From Xylaria sp. FL1777 (lineage: Eukaryota > Ascomycota > Sordariomycetes > Xylariales > Xylariaceae), in contig MU400511.1 of assembly GCA_022578965.1 (NCBI GenBank), positions 62,001 to 126,000 of the forward strand: a DNA stretch of 64,000 bases. The letters are read 5' to 3'. Shown piece by piece: positions 1 to 14,180 of this stretch; position 1 is the first letter of the stretch, and every line of letters begins with the position of its first letter. The notes under the pieces are model-generated. The model did not search any database. It saw only the letters and a list, made by a program, of their open reading frames with translations, and was not told the origin of the DNA. The translations under genes and the position numbers were made by a program.

Positions 1-1219
1 TCTTCGCTCCCCGGATAGATAAGGTACTTACTATGTACCTTGGCAGGTCTGTACCTGCTGCGTTAGGTACTCTTGTTTACTCCAAGGTTTAGCATCCTGC
101 AACTCTAATAGATGCCTCAGCTGTGCTGTGATGGAAGAATTGATAATGTGCTGGTTCACTAATGCCACATTGACAGCTGCCCAGCTCATAATCTTACCTT
201 ATTTCCCAACTACCTACACATTCGGATCTCTCGGTGCCGTCCACTTTTTCCTTTTTACGAGCGATTCCTATCCTATTTATAGTGTAGTCCTGTAGTCCTG
301 GCGTACCTCCGGCAGTTCTAGTACACGTGGAATGAAACATCTGGATCTTTCAGCTTCACTATCGCATAAGGCCCTCCCTTGTATTAGCAACCTTACCCTA
401 ATCCGCCAATCATAACAGACACCATGACTCCATGTTCTGCCGGTTCTCCGGTTCTTTGAACTTGAGCTTACACTACCTATGTAGCCTATGTAGGTAGTTA
501 GCCAGCCCTACTGTCGCATCACGCAGGACGATGCTGACGGCAAAAAGCGTCGTCGCGGTGGACTCATTTAACGGTTTAAATTAGTCAAGGTGTGGATTCT
601 TCCTTTTTTTCTTTTTTCTTCATGCCTAATCTACACTACCGGTCTAAGTAATAATATATATGGTATGGTAGTTGTCAGCAGCTTCTTCTCTTCTCGTATA
701 TCCCTCCTTTGTCTTTTGTTTCCTGCCATTGCAGCATTGCAGTCTTGGTTTCGGCCTGAGCAGTTCAGTGCATTCATTGGCTCCCAAGGATACAGCATCC
801 AGTGGACTGCAGTCCAATCGCGTTGGACCTTGCCGACAGCCTGACACACTTCCGCGTCCATCCCCATCCATGATCTGATCCGCGCATATTCGTGCACTTC
901 GAGACCTTCTCTTTTATACTTCAATATCACCTGCCACCAGCATTGTTTACAGAGATTTTTTCCTTGCGGCGAATTGCTCGGCTCTTGGCCAGATACCAAA
1001 AAAAGAAAGTTTACGCCGTCCCGCCTGGGTACCCAATCAAGCACCCAATCAACGACGCAGGGGGCACGGGCCCGAAGTACCGGTACCCCGAGCTGACGGA
1101 ACAGGGCCTTGCCAACCTGTAGGCTGTTAGACACTAGGATCGCGCTAAATTCTTAGGAAACGCTGTAGTGTAATATCCCGAGTACCGCAATCAGGGAACT
1201 TGCGAGGCACAAGCGCGCC
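1..1219. other. Intergenic stretch before the first gene
   Basis: I see no convincing gene. The longest open frame (minus strand, 631-1134) lacks any recognisable motif and crosses T-rich and repeat-like sequence. Short CTATGTAGGTAG-type motifs occur near 475-500. The last few hundred bases presumably hold the promoter and 5' leader of the gene that starts at 1220. Confidence 0.5.
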
Positions 1220-2632
1220 ATGCAGCGCTCTGCTAGCTCGGCACCCGTCCAGGGAAGCATTCCCTTCTTCTCTACCAACATTTGGGGAAGCACATCGTCG
1301 AAGTCCGACTTGAACTCGTTGGCCTTGGCACAGGCAAGCGGCACCACCACCAGCAGATCACGCCCTGGCACCAGCGGAGGCGACCAATCGAAAGAACACA
1401 GCCGGCGACCCTCTTTCGGGCGCAAGTCCTCCATTTCCTCCCCATCCAAGGGAAAGCGACGTGCGAGCTCGTCCGCTTCTAATGGAGGAGGAAGCGGAGG
1501 GCAAATCATAACCGATGCGACCGTACCGCCCGCCCTCCCAGATTACGCCCTCGCCGCCGCCGCTAAAGTATCCAAAGATCCCGACGCTATCGTGTCGCCA
1601 ACGTCGGTCGAGTCGTTGACTAGGATGATCAGCCGTACCATGTCTGCGCCCTCCACCGGTCTCTATCAGACAATGTCTGGAGTAACGGGGGCCGGCCTAT
1701 CTCCCCAGTCTAGCATACCTGGGCTGCCGACAGAATCAGCATCGCTATATAATCACATTCAAGACGTTGCGAAGAAGAGGATCTCGACGCTTGACTACCT
1801 ACGTAAAGCGTAAGTTCCTCATGCCTTGGGTCTCATGTCTTGAGGCTTCTATTCTCACGGGATCCAAGCTGACATGACTACTGCTCACTATAGCCATGAA
1901 GGACGTATTTACTGGCTTAATACACTCCTCTTCGACAAGCCTGATTTGGCGCGTATGCCCTACTTCGACAGTCGAAAGCTAGCGCGCCGCGCGACAAATT
2001 ACCTGCTCCTCGGACTTTCTATCCCCGTTGTTATCGACCTTAATTCATCCACGCCAATGGAATTTCTGCGTTCGCTCAATACCCTCCTCACAGAGTTCGA
2101 TTCCTACCAACAGATCCATACCGAGAATGGGGTTAGCTCAAGCTCATTATCGCGCGCGCGCTTACCCCAGATGTTTCGACGACCTGGTGGCAAGGGACGT
2201 CGGCAATCAGGAGCAGCAAGCATCGACTACGTAGATCCCAATGGCGCCAGCTTTAATAAGGACGGGTCTGCAGTCAACGCAGCGCCCGCATCAGTAATTA
2301 ATTTCGGTCTCGGCGGAGAAGGTAATGATTTGATAGCAGGAGAAGAGTACACACATTTGCTCACCCCAAACTTGCCGTTTGATCCTGACTTCTTCGAGAC
2401 ATTTGCGACACTATGCGACGTGCTCATCGACTGCTACTCGCGACTGACGAACCTCTTGAGTGGCCCGAAGGATTGCACGCCTGCACTCCTCGAGTTATTC
2501 ACGAAAGCAGATCAACGCATGCGCAAAATCATTGTTCAAGGGGTTGTGAAAGAGTTCGAGGACTCAAGCAGAGCAGGCCTGAAGCAAGAAGTTGCGAATG
2601 TTGGCAAGGTCGTCCTGGGGGGACTAATGTGA
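1220..2632 (+). CDS. Conserved ascomycete protein of unknown function, 442 aa, two exons
   Basis: Exons are 1220-1809 and 1894-2632. The intron starts GTAAGT, ends CTATAG, and joins the frame as ...YLRKA|HEGRIYW. The first ~170 residues are Ser/Gly/Thr-rich, basic and probably disordered. From about residue 180 a compact region begins with RISTLDYLRKAHEGRIYW and continues through a helical part rich in Leu and Arg (KLARRATNYLLLGLSIP). A polar insert lies around residues 275-340, and a helical C-terminus follows. There is no signal peptide or clear membrane segment. I do not recognise the family by name. The sharp split between a low-complexity N-terminus and a well-structured core, together with clean splicing, argues for a real gene. 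It lies in a housekeeping block with rae1 and map2. Function unknown. Confidence 0.8.
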
Positions 2633-4216
2633 AATGAGCGTAATGATATTTCCTCATTCACGGACTAGACAAGTCCCAAGCGAAAGCGGCGTTGATATCT
2701 TAGTAAGATATGAATTATTGCATGGATAAGCGTGGGGGGTGAGGAGTTTGTTTATGATACTTAGATCTTCATCCTCCACAGGATACTATATACCTAATCT
2801 TATAGTTATATTTAAGCAAGCTACGTATTGATAGAGTAGTGGTCGAGAAAGGGAAATGAAAAAGAAGAAAACAAAGTTCATCAGATACCATAACGCATTT
2901 TTTAGTCTTCAAGGGGTTCACCACATGTGGATCGCCTCAGTGCTTGACTCTATAAATGGATATCATCACCTGAACAGGCTACTTCGAGTCAAGCCATTCC
3001 ATGCAGAGCATCAGGCACCAAAGGGACTTCCCACGAAGCCTAGAGTGTAGAAGATGGCATCTTGCTGCTGGCATTGGAAAAACCGACCAGACGCAACTCA
3101 TCGCAATTAAATGCACGAAACCACCAGTGTTTTGCTGACGAACCCCCTCGCACCAAGAATAAGCCCCATCGAGTAACCAAGCCTGCTCGACGAGCGAGCA
3201 AAGCTAGGCAATCGCATAACTGTCGATCTCGACAAAAGTGTATTCTACCCGCGCCCATGGTATTCTCCCGCCCAGGGTGTCCGATCCACGACCAAACCTA
3301 GCCACCCAAACCGCCGCCAAGCGAGCACGATGACACCAGAGAACGCCCACACCCTCAAGCCAAGAAGCCGCGGACTCGTATCTTCGTCCATGGGGGACTT
3401 CCTAGCCGGCGAGAGATGGAACAGAACCCCGAATGTCGGGCACCGCATGGGTGGGCGGAATGGACTTTCTTACAGCATAGCCGAAGCCACACCGGGCAGG
3501 AGGGGCAGATGCGAAGGCACGCTGGTATTACAGGAGAACGAACGCAGGGTGAATGTAAGCCGCTGTGCTTCTATGGCGGCGCGTTTCCGCTGTCTTCTTT
3601 GCGACCTTTCCCGAGAGAAAAGCGAAAAGAGGTGTCCGGGGACTTTCTCCCAAAGCTGGATGGAGAGACGACGAAATTCGCTGTCTCTGTGTGTAGCTTC
3701 GATAGCGATTTGTTGGGCGAGGGGGTTGCAGAAGAAACATAAGAGGTTTAAATTTCGGACTTGAGCTTCTGGCGGTTTTGTATTTTTTCGCTTGTGGGGC
3801 TCTGTTGTAATGGGCACAATTGAGCCAATTAGAAGCACCAAGCTTAGCTCTGGGTTAGTGTACAATAAGTAGAGCTTAGAGCTCATTGGTCCAAGCTCTC
3901 AATACCGTACCTGCACAAGGGATAGCCAACTAAGGCAACTATCTTTTCGCGACCGCGAATAGGTACCTAGCTAGGTACCATTTCTGATGGGCTCTTTGAG
4001 CCGCAGCTTCAGCCCTGGATTTTCTATCTGAGCAGCAGGTCTTCCCTCGCCACGCCACTGCAGCTCACAAACATTGAGCGTAATCATCATTATAGCTTAG
4101 AAGACATTTCTCTTCCGCTCACCTCTTGTCCTGACACTTCGCACTTCGCACTACGCAGTGTACAACCAACTACCTATCCATTCACCCTGTGCATCATACA
4201 TCGATAGGCTGTCAAT
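2633..4216. other. Intergenic stretch between the unknown gene and rae1
   Basis: No supported gene. Several overlapping open frames between 3040 and 3890 exist on both strands, as expected for G+C-rich sequence without stops, and none shows a domain. An 18-bp perfect palindrome GGTACCTAGCTAGGTACC sits at 3962-3979. The last ~150 bases before 4217 are pyrimidine-rich, like a fungal promoter or leader. Confidence 0.5.
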
Positions 4217-5413
4217 ATGGCAGGGCTTTTTGGTGCCGCCACGACCACCTCAACGGGGAATACGATCGGTGACCTGAAGAACGACGTTGCCGTCGCCAAC
4301 CCGCCCGAGGATACCATCTCAGACCTTACCTTCTCTCCCACTGCCGACATCCTCGCCGTATCCAGTTGGGATAAGAAGGTCCGAATCTACCAGATAGCCG
4401 GCAATGGTGCCAGCGAGGGGAAGCACATCTACGAGCACGATGCGCCAGTTTTAAGTGTCGATTTTTCCAAGGTCTGATTCTCTTCGGCGTGTCTTACTTC
4501 GAGGCGACACACTGACGGTCCCGGCTAACCTTCGTCACAGGACGGAAACAAACTTGTATCATCCGGCGCTGATAAACAGGCCAAGGTCTGCGATCTCCAA
4601 AGCCTTCAGACTGTACAAGTAGCAGCACACGATAACACCGTCCGAGCCGCGCGATTCTTCGAACTCCCGGCCTCCAACAGCCCAATGCTTGTAACTGGTT
4701 CGTGGGACAAGACGATCAAGTACTGGGATCTGAGATCGCAGACCCCCGTCGGCACTGTTACATGTCAGGAGCGTGTATACTCCATGGATGTGCGCAATAG
4801 TCTCCTTGTCGTTGGCACGGCGGACAGATATATCAATGTCATCAACCTACAAGATCCCCTAAAATTCTACAAGACGCTCCAGAGTCCTTTGAAGTGGCAG
4901 ACTCGTGTTGTAAGCTGTTTCACAGACGCATCTGGATTTGCAATTGGTAGCATCGAGGGGCGGTGTGCTATACAATACGTGGAAGACAAGGACTCGAGGT
5001 CAGTTACATTTCCAACCCCTTCCCTAGCTGTGTATGCTAACGTTAAAGAATAAAGCTCCAACTTCTCCTTCAAATGCCACCGCGATCCCCCGTCGGGAAA
5101 CGTTACACAGGTCTATTCAGTCAACGATATTTCATTCCATCCCCAGCATGGAACGTTTAGCACAGCCGGTAGTGACGGAACATTCCATTTCTGGGACAAG
5201 GATGCTAAACATCGACTCAAGGGCTACCCGACTGTCGGCGGTAGCATCACCGCCACCACGTTCAACAGTTCCGGGACTATCTTTGCGTATTCTGTAGGAT
5301 ACGACTGGAGCAAAGGCTACATGGCGAACAACCAGAACTACCCCAACAAAGTCATGTTGCACCCAATCCAAGGAGATGAATGCAAGCCTCGACCAAGCGT
5401 TAAGAAGCGCTAG
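4217..5413 (+). CDS. rae1: mRNA export factor Rae1/Gle2, WD40 protein, 356 aa, three exons
   Basis: Exons are 4217-4471, 4541-4998 and 5056-5413. Rae1/Gle2 is a seven-bladed beta-propeller that binds the GLEBS motif of nucleoporin Nup98/Nup116 and serves mRNA export at the nuclear pore. The N-terminus (MAGLFGAATTTS) is followed by WD repeats beginning ISDLTFSPTADILAVSSWD. A typical blade is DKTIKYWDLRSQTPVG at about residues 140-155. The family landmarks RDPPSGNVTQVYSVNDISFH and FAYSVGYDWSKGY lie towards the end, and the length matches the family. Introns are canonical: GTCTGA..CACAG and GTCAGT..AAAG, the second with a GCTAAC branch site. It lies head-to-tail upstream of map2 and looks like an ordinary single-copy housekeeping gene. 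Confidence 0.96.
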
Positions 5414-6383
5414 TAAGCTTAACTAGCGGATTTGGCCGAGTGTGCCGGCCTGGAGTCTCCGTTGCACACTGCATTGGAGCTCTTAAGGCGGTAGAACTAA
5501 GAAGATCTACACTAGGCAGAAGAAAGAGGAAGGATAAAGGTAGAGGAAATAACAAGTTAACCACTACATCGTTTTCGATATTCAATTACTTGCAACATCC
5601 TAAGAGGCGCTGGGACGTGCTTTGTTGATATCATGAAGGAGTTCAGGTTCCCGAGGGTTGATTTCACATACAACAAGCCTGAGGGTACTAAACCACGGTT
5701 CCTGTAAGTAGATAGATAATTCCAAATTACAGAATTCTGTATCAATCTTCAATTGCGTATTATACCCAACATGAACATGCTTAGGCAGGCAGTACAATGC
5801 TTTCCTTTAAACCTAATTAGCAGCCAGGAGATCAGATCTCTAGATTTTGTACACCGTCAGCCTCACTATTTTAGGTAGGCATCGTACCATTGCCTCTTAG
5901 GCTGCTTTCATTAGTATATTCTTGCACGTTCCTAAAAAAATATGAGGCAACCATTTGACTGGCAATGTAGTAACAAACTTGAATAGTCTTCTCTGTCTTT
6001 ACATGGACTTTTAGTACTTACTTAAGGGATGAGCTACCTATGTAGGTAGCTACGGCCACTTCTAACAACCTTAAAAAAGGGTGAGCTTCAGGACTCGGTT
6101 TCTGGGTACATTTCTAGTCTTCACCTAAGTTTCGGTCTCAGGGGATTATACGGAATAGGTTATTCCGTATAATTCCAACGTCAGTGCAGCCTGGATTCTT
6201 TTAAGGTACATAGTTTCTAAGTGGGTTTCGCCCCGCGCCCTAATAACACCCTTGTGTTCTAGCGCCCTGCAATTGACATACTGCGTACTTCGTACTCTGT
6301 AGACTTAAAAATATTGGCGGGGGTCACTGCAGATCCTTGAAGCCTTGCGTCTTACACATTACACATTCAACGCTCTCTCAACT
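5414..6383. other. rae1-map2 intergenic region
   Basis: Contains the rae1 3' region and the map2 promoter. No gene seen. It is A+T-rich, holds CTACCTATGTAGGTAG at about 6036-6051 and a perfect hairpin at 6145-6173 (listed separately). Confidence 0.6.
6145..6173. repeat. Perfect inverted repeat, 13-bp arms, 3-nt loop
   Basis: ATTATACGGAATA at 6145-6157 is followed by GGT and then its exact reverse complement at 6161-6173. It lies about 210 bp upstream of the map2 start codon. It could be a dyad protein-binding site, a hairpin left by a transposon, or chance; the sequence alone does not say. Confidence 0.85.
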
Positions 6384-7885
<1,502 letters not shown>

Positions 7886-9429
7886 TTGAAATAATATCCG
7901 ATGAATCTCGGGTGAACGATTCGGCCCAACACAGCGAATAGTACTGGATATCACACTATCATGACAATAGTATCACCACAGAGTGTTTACTAGTAAATGA
8001 GAATTTGAGTACACCCTTTTATCATCGGAAGGCCTGGGTTTTTGTACTGTTAGCTCATCTCAGATGTACTACTCGAGTCACATGTAGGTGCCGTCCGTCA
8101 AATAAATTCATTGTGAAGGAACCAATCTACGAAGCTATTTCGAAGGAAGTCATTCTCACAGGGGACTGTCCACGGGGTAAATTTGTGTTGAAGCCAGGGC
8201 AGAACTCTTTGGGGATATGAGGGGTTATGTTGGCACGGGCCTCGGCAACGAGTATGAATGCGGTATCCATGATTTCGGAAGATTGGCTGGTTTAAGTTGG
8301 TATTTTTTGCCTCTATGCCTATTGAAACCCAATATACGTATGTCCAAGAGCGATGAGAAACAGGTATTGGGTTCATGGATTATATCATCTGTATAAGTGG
8401 TGTCATTCCTTAAACCCCAAATACTCTATCTCTTTCACTTGTGCAGCCCTACAAACGACAACATGCTAGTAAATGATCAGTCTCGGGGTTACGAATTATG
8501 GATCTTACGTGAGCCATACCAAAATCGTCGCCGGAACACCCTTCAGTATGTAAATTCTTATGTAGATGAGGCATTAAGTCCTAGACTGCTGTATGTTCTG
8601 CAGGCCATGCCCTCCTAAATAGGCGTTTCGCCTTGCGTGTCTCGGATCCGTTGCCTCGTCCATCGAAGTCACGCGACCCCTTTACACTACGTGGTCTACT
8701 TGTGCCGGGGTCGGGCACATGCATCCCAAAGGCCAAAACTTGAACTGAAGCATCTAAGCTCGCCCATGATGGCTACATGGGAAATTGATTCCGCATGCCG
8801 AAAAGCCTATCCCCACTGCTGAAGGAGTCACCCGGCCCCTGGGCAGAATTTGTATCACTCTATCACGAAGAGGACAAACATCACTCGGGGGGTCGCCGAT
8901 ACCTTTACGAGGGTTTATGTGTTCTTGGGTGTTGGCTTGGGTAGAGAATTATTGATAGTAGTCCCGGTGACTTGACAAATTCGCAATCGTTCGCTGCTGT
9001 TGCTTTAAACCTGTGCGATCTATCTAAGCCATGAGCAGCAGGAGGCACGGCGAGAAGTAGAAGATCCCCATGTAAGCGAACACGCCTTTTAATGTGTCGA
9101 ATAGGTAATGTTATCGGGGACTCTGTCTGGATAGGCTATTGGCTGCTCACCGACATTTAACTGAAATACGACTTCGGTCTAGATACATAGACTGCACTCA
9201 GCACTTTGCGTATTATCAAAATGGATTAGTGTGCAAAATCCGACCCCAGTCCGTATAGATAGATGTACATCGCTGTCAGCAACATTGCCTAGCTAAATGA
9301 GTTTCAGTTTCTGATGCATATTTCGGTGTCTACTCACCGACCACGTATAAAAATGCCCATACATCTGATAGTTACAAGACAGGCAAAACTCAATCTTAAT
9401 TGTCACAATATCCTGCATCTTTTCATAGC
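7886..9429. other. Intergenic stretch between map2 and the P450 gene
   Basis: Only short open frames without motifs. This is where housekeeping sequence gives way to the accessory island. I see no tRNA or transposon signature. Confidence 0.5.
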
Positions 9430-11110
9430 CTACGCTTTGGCATTCCTAAGCTTAATCCCAACCCAACATTCCACCGGTTTCTTCGAGAAACCCTCATGAG
9501 ACTCAAGCTTTTGTTGATAGAGTCTAAAGTCGTATCGATGAAGAGCAGTACCGATGATAAGCGCCAGTTCCATATGTGCAACATTCTGGCCGACACACGC
9601 TCTGGGACCGAAGGAGAATGGGTTGAATGACATCCTCTGCTCCGGTGTCGCGTTGACCCAGCGTTCTGGATTGAACTCTTCAACATCGGACCCCCAGATA
9701 TCTGCAGTATGGTGGAGGGTGTAGCTTGGCACAGACAGCACTGTACCCTCAGGGAAATGTTCGTTATCGCAGGAAACGCCGCCTTTTGCTGTCACGATTC
9801 GGGGGAGGCCAATAGCTGATGTTGAATGGAGTCTCATGCCCTCGTCGATGCACAGTCGTAGGAATTGCAGGTTCTTCACTTCTCCGTGTGCGGCAATTGA
9901 TGGACTTGCATGTATGGCCTCGTCAAGCTCTGCCTGCAACCTGGGTATTATTGCGCCTGGGTTCCGCCGTTCGCCATCCAGTATCCAGTAGATGACAGCG
10001 CATGCGGTGTTTGACACCGTATCGCTACCTGCGATAAGCTGTGTAAGCGCCTCGGACACCAGCTCGTCCCGAGGCATTGGATTCCCTTCGGCATCCTTGC
10101 TGCGACAAAGCATCTCTAGTATATCGCGACGTTGCGGGATCCCTGGCTGAGTACTCTCCGTATCGCTAAGGCGCTTCGTGACGGCCGCGACTGCAATGCC
10201 GTGGAGGTTCTTTACCGACTGAAGACCTTTTGAGAAAAAGGGGTCGGGCAAGTAGCGTGCCCAAGGACGTAAGGCCGGAAGTAAGCCAAGAGTAGAGCTC
10301 CACTCCCCTCTTCGGTTGAGTGTTTCGGCACCCGGGACATACGTAGCAGGTTCACCGGGCCGAGTGGATTCGCATTCGTCCCGTCCTCGCGACACCATGC
10401 CGAAAGGGGCTCCGAAGGCCAAGTCACCGATGATATCAAAGGCAAGGAAAGTGCACCAGGGCATCATATTCATGCGCGCATAGCCGTCTTTTCCCGGTGT
10501 TCCTGCTATTCGATCCAATTGAGCAACCCATCGCTCGAGGTTCGCGGACATGTAGGGCTCGAAATCGTGAACCGAGCCAGGGGAAAAGGCATGCGCTACG
10601 ATCTTTCGTTTCCTTGTGTGCTCGCCCCTATCTCGAACGTTGAATACGCCAGGAACACCGGAGACGAATGCTTCATAGAAAGTACTCATGATCTGTCAGC
10701 AAAGGAAGGAGACCTCACATGGGATTAGAGTCTCATACTCCTTCAAGAAGCCATTGCCATGTGCATATACGGTGCGCAAGCCCTCTGCTGTAGCTATCGA
10801 CACATGGTTAAAGCCTACGCGGACGACTCTTCCGTACTTCTGGTGAGCGCCATGTACTACAAAAAGGGGGTCATTATATGTCAGAGATCTCCAAAATTAA
10901 ATTGAAAACAGCTCCCGAGGTTTACTTACCCCAGGCATATTTCTGGCCTTTTCGTGCACCTAGTCCCAACCACAAGTTGCTGAATTTGCCGAGGAACGGC
11001 CCTGGAATATGTCTGAGATGTTTGTATGTCGTGAAATACGGAATTATCCAGTAATAGATTGCCCATATGGGCAGGAGTAAACTCAACACGATTGTATGGA
11101 ACGACATCAT
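9430..11110 (-). CDS. Cytochrome P450, CYP53/benzoate 4-monooxygenase-like, 517 aa, three exons
   Basis: Reading down the minus strand, exons are 11110-10930, 10856-10739 and 10684-9430. A membrane anchor occupies about residues 5-25, followed by the proline hinge LRHIPGP. The I-helix oxygen-activation motif LIAGSDTVSNT, the K-helix ExxR (EGMR) and the haem-binding loop FSFGPRACVGQ (ligand C463) are all present, so the protein should be active. N-terminal phrases such as HGNGFLK..FYEAFVSG..VFNVRDR..HTRKRKIVAH follow benzoate para-hydroxylase-type P450s. I chose the second intron (GTATGA..CATGAG) because it restores the family spacing FLKDTFYEAF; an in-frame alternative with a GTCTCC donor fits worse. 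It sits 5 kb from the NRPS and is a plausible tailoring oxidase, although CYP53-like enzymes also detoxify aromatic acids. Confidence 0.93.
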
Positions 11111-12336
11111 GGGATAGGAATAGAAATGGACAGAATCCTCACCCCCGGCATGACAAGCGGACGGCCGACATACTTGTAACCCTCAGCAGCAGTGCGTTCC
11201 TGTCAGTTCTCCTATATCGTATCAGTTTACCCACGTCACAATTACCATGTACGCTCGATACTACTGCATACGACTAACTAAGTCTACCTATCTAGGTAGG
11301 GATGCTAGCTCACCGTGCAGTGCGATTATCCAATTAGACCATGCTTCTTGTCGATACAGGGGTGCGGGGATGACCACCTTTGCATATGATAATGCATGTG
11401 ACCGATATTGCCAGAATCGAGTCGCGTATGGTTAGCTTAAAGGTAAGATAATGAATGAAGATGGCAGCTCTAGTGAGTCCTTGACCATGGTCAAGTTGGC
11501 CAGTAGCAATGTTGCGAGAACTCCGTTAACGGCAAATCGATGGCTAATCAAATCTATTAAATACCTAATCAAGATAAGCCGAGACCAGCTCGTAAATGTA
11601 TCGTATTTCATTATTATTTTGCCATGCAAGAGTCATTCTGTCTCCGTCATATTACCTAGGTATTAGACTCCGAATTCGCGACCCGATCCGGTGCAGAAAC
11701 ATGATCATCGCGCAGCAGACCCTGACAAATCGTTACTACCTTCTGCTTCACTGTGATGACTTCATCCCTGTCAAACCGAAGCTGTCACAACCCGGAATCA
11801 AAAACGAGACCGCTTTAGCGGTGGCATGAAGCTGGAGTGTCGTACCTTAGCTGGTGGCGTGCCCCTGAGCGTTGATTGGGTACTGATGAACATAGTTTGC
11901 TTACAAACTAAATCGAACTACATCCCTTCTTGCTAGCGGTCAATCATGTTTCGGATAACTACCCGACTTCTGCCCTCGCAATGCGGATGAGCTCAGCCGC
12001 GATCTTCGATGTGAGCTGTCAACTCTTGGCTAGGGTGTGAATCAACGTGAGAGCTGCAAACCTTTTTCTTCGCGCCATGTATCAGACTAGTAGCCTGATT
12101 CATCAACTCATGGTCAGCTAGTTCTGTAGAACAAGATATATAAGAGGCGACGGGCCGATGTGTTGACTACCCCGAAGCTTGTTATCATTCTGTGTTGCTA
12201 CATCTGAAATATCCTCTCCCAACCTTTGCATCAGCTTTGACATGAGAACTGGTTCCGTTGCCCTCACCTTAGTATGATTCGTCAGGTCAATCAACTGATG
12301 TATATGATCTAATTATAAGGTACGGTCCACTTGGAA
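11111..12336. other. P450 upstream region
   Basis: Presumed promoter of the minus-strand P450 plus about 1 kb with no recognisable gene. A CTACCTATCTAGGTAGG palindrome lies at about 11284-11300. Confidence 0.5.
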
Positions 12337-12558
12337 CTACGACTCAACCACATCAACGAAAGAAATCGCGCTTAAGGCCCGAAATGCGATGCCGACATAT
12401 CCTACGTTCACACCGACAGCAAAAAGTTTTCCTGTTACAATTGGCCCTACGGACCCAGCGAGGCAAGAAACCGAAGCTGAGATTCCGTCATCTCTCGCGA
12501 GAAATTCCTTTTTAAGGAGTGATGTCAGATATCCCAATGCCATATTATCAAATATCAA
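12337..12558 (-). pseudogene. MFS transporter C-terminal fragment, inverted relative to the main relic
   Basis: The minus strand encodes about 73 residues resembling the last two membrane segments of a fungal MFS exporter. The core is DGISASVSCLAGSVGPIVTG followed by KLFAVGVNVGYVGIAF. There is no start region and nothing that continues it upstream on this strand. The likeliest reading is the displaced, inverted C-terminal end of the transporter whose remains lie at 12839-14146 on the plus strand. It could instead derive from a second MFS gene. Confidence 0.55.
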
Positions 12559-12838
12559 ATAATATTTGTTTTATCAATGGGTACCGTCGCGTGATTTGTG
12601 ATGTAACTATCATTTCAGACAGTAACTGAAAATGCCAACTCGGACAATACGAAACGCTACCCTATTATGGCATGAAAGTGTTTTTCGGCATCCGGATATT
12701 ATCTAGCTAATCAATTGGTTGGGGTAGAAGACGGCAATAGATGGCCTATTCCGACTTCGCTCATGAATCCAGAATCACGTTACCAACATTCGTCCCCTAT
12801 TCATCTTGATTTGCTAGTCTACGTCCTGAACTCCAACA

Positions 12839-14146
12839 ATGAAAGAGCAGGATAGCGTGATGGACAGTCGGGAAAGGTGCATAGGAAGTCCTCCAATGAC
12901 CTCTCCTTCGAGTCAGATTCCAGGCTTACGAGTACAGATAGTAACGTTTGGTAAGGAGTCGTTGTCCTCTGATTTGCTCGCTGACCTGTGCGTAGGGGCC
13001 CTACGAGCAACTGAAGCAGCATTTTTCCTCATGTGAACTTCATGACCCAATGATTTAATGAAGTGTATGAGTCAATGATACCCTTCTATGCAGGCCTACT
13101 TATTGCCGTGTTTACATTTTGTGAGTTTCTGAGGGGCATGATCTGGGCAAGAGTCTGCGACTACATCGGCAGGAAAATAACACTACTCATTGGGCCAGTT
13201 TCCAGTATTGTAACTACCGTTATTTTTGGGGGTTTCCATTCAATACGTCAAGGAATCATTTGGTTGCTAAAACCTAATGTCTGGATAGTCCTGACCTGCG
13301 TTATAGAGCTTGCAAGCACCATTGAGTAGAGAAGTCGGTTGTTCGATACCACTTTTCGGAATGTTGTAATGATATACTAACATCGATCCTAGCTCATCCC
13401 TTATAATGAATCTCTTTTACCAGGTCCATGGAGTAACCATCAAATCAATATAGTTTTAGCCAGGCCTAATATTCCAACGGAACCTCATCGAGCCCGTGCT
13501 AGGTGGTATCTTAGCCAACTCTTCCGAACTATACCCCAACGCGTTTCTATCCAACTCACCCTTGGGGTTATAGAAATATCTACTACCCAATCTCACTGTT
13601 GTATTATTGCAATTTATCACTCTGATCGCTGTTTTTCTGCTCATAAAAGAGACAAATCCTAAACTAGCGACAACACCGGACCCAGACCTAAGAACAAAGA
13701 ATTTGATTCAAAGCTATCTCGGAATCGAAGTTAGTGAGAGTATAGGAGGCGATTATCTCCCCATAAATACCAATGAGCCGGAGGCCAACTCAAGAAGTCG
13801 AGCTACCTCACATGGAGAAGATGAGTATAAGTTACAAATAGTAAATACCGACACACGGACCAGTAAACATAGCACAGGAGAAAATCTCTTGCGCAGTGTC
13901 TTTACCTATCAAGTAATATTATAAATATTGTCTTCCTCTTTGCTCGCATATCATAAGGTCTTTTCGGATCCTATTATGCCAGATTTTCTTGCCGGCCCTT
14001 CGTCAACTGTGGAACCTAGGGAGACATTCCACCAAAGCATTCTTCCGAAACTGGGAGAACATTTAGCACTCGGAGCAGTAAATATTGATCTCTCGGTCAA
14101 CGTTGCTTTGTCTTCTGTCGACTATATCTGCTCAGCCGTCCTGTAG
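12839..14146 (+). pseudogene. Decayed MFS transporter gene (several frameshifts and stops)
   Basis: Translated pieces keep the order of an MFS drug exporter but in broken frames. A polar N-terminus and LCVGALRATEAAFFLM (to about 13033) end in a stop. The 13063-13329 piece has IPFYAGLLIAVFTFCEFL and the loop signature WARVCDYIGRKITLLIGP, the MFS GxxxDxxGRR/K motif. Around 13490-13560 comes EPVLGGILANSSELYPNAF, then LLQFITLIAVFLLIKETNP at about 13602-13660. A long polar central loop follows. The 13840-13990 segment reads LLRSVFTYQVIL, an in-frame stop, then SSSLLAYHKVFSDPIMPDFLA. The C-terminal half is missing here. It lies between the P450 and the NRPS, so it may be the cluster's former exporter. 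Introns explain some breaks but not all. Confidence 0.7.
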
Positions 14147-14180
14147 GTACGCGTTACAGTAAGTCTGTTGTTACAAGCCA

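Noticed and set aside
631..1134. 167-codon open frame on the minus strand
   Set aside because: No domain, no splice-consistent extension, unusual Trp/Cys-rich composition; it appears to be chance openness upstream of the first gene.
3040..3886. Overlapping open frames of 100-144 codons on both strands
   Set aside because: They overlap each other in several frames, lack motifs, and lie in an intergenic stretch with low stop density.
10685..10738. Alternative P450 donors at the GTGAGG/GTCTCC sites
   Set aside because: GTGAGG breaks the frame, and GTCTCC keeps it but adds residues that spoil the family spacing FLK..FYEAF.
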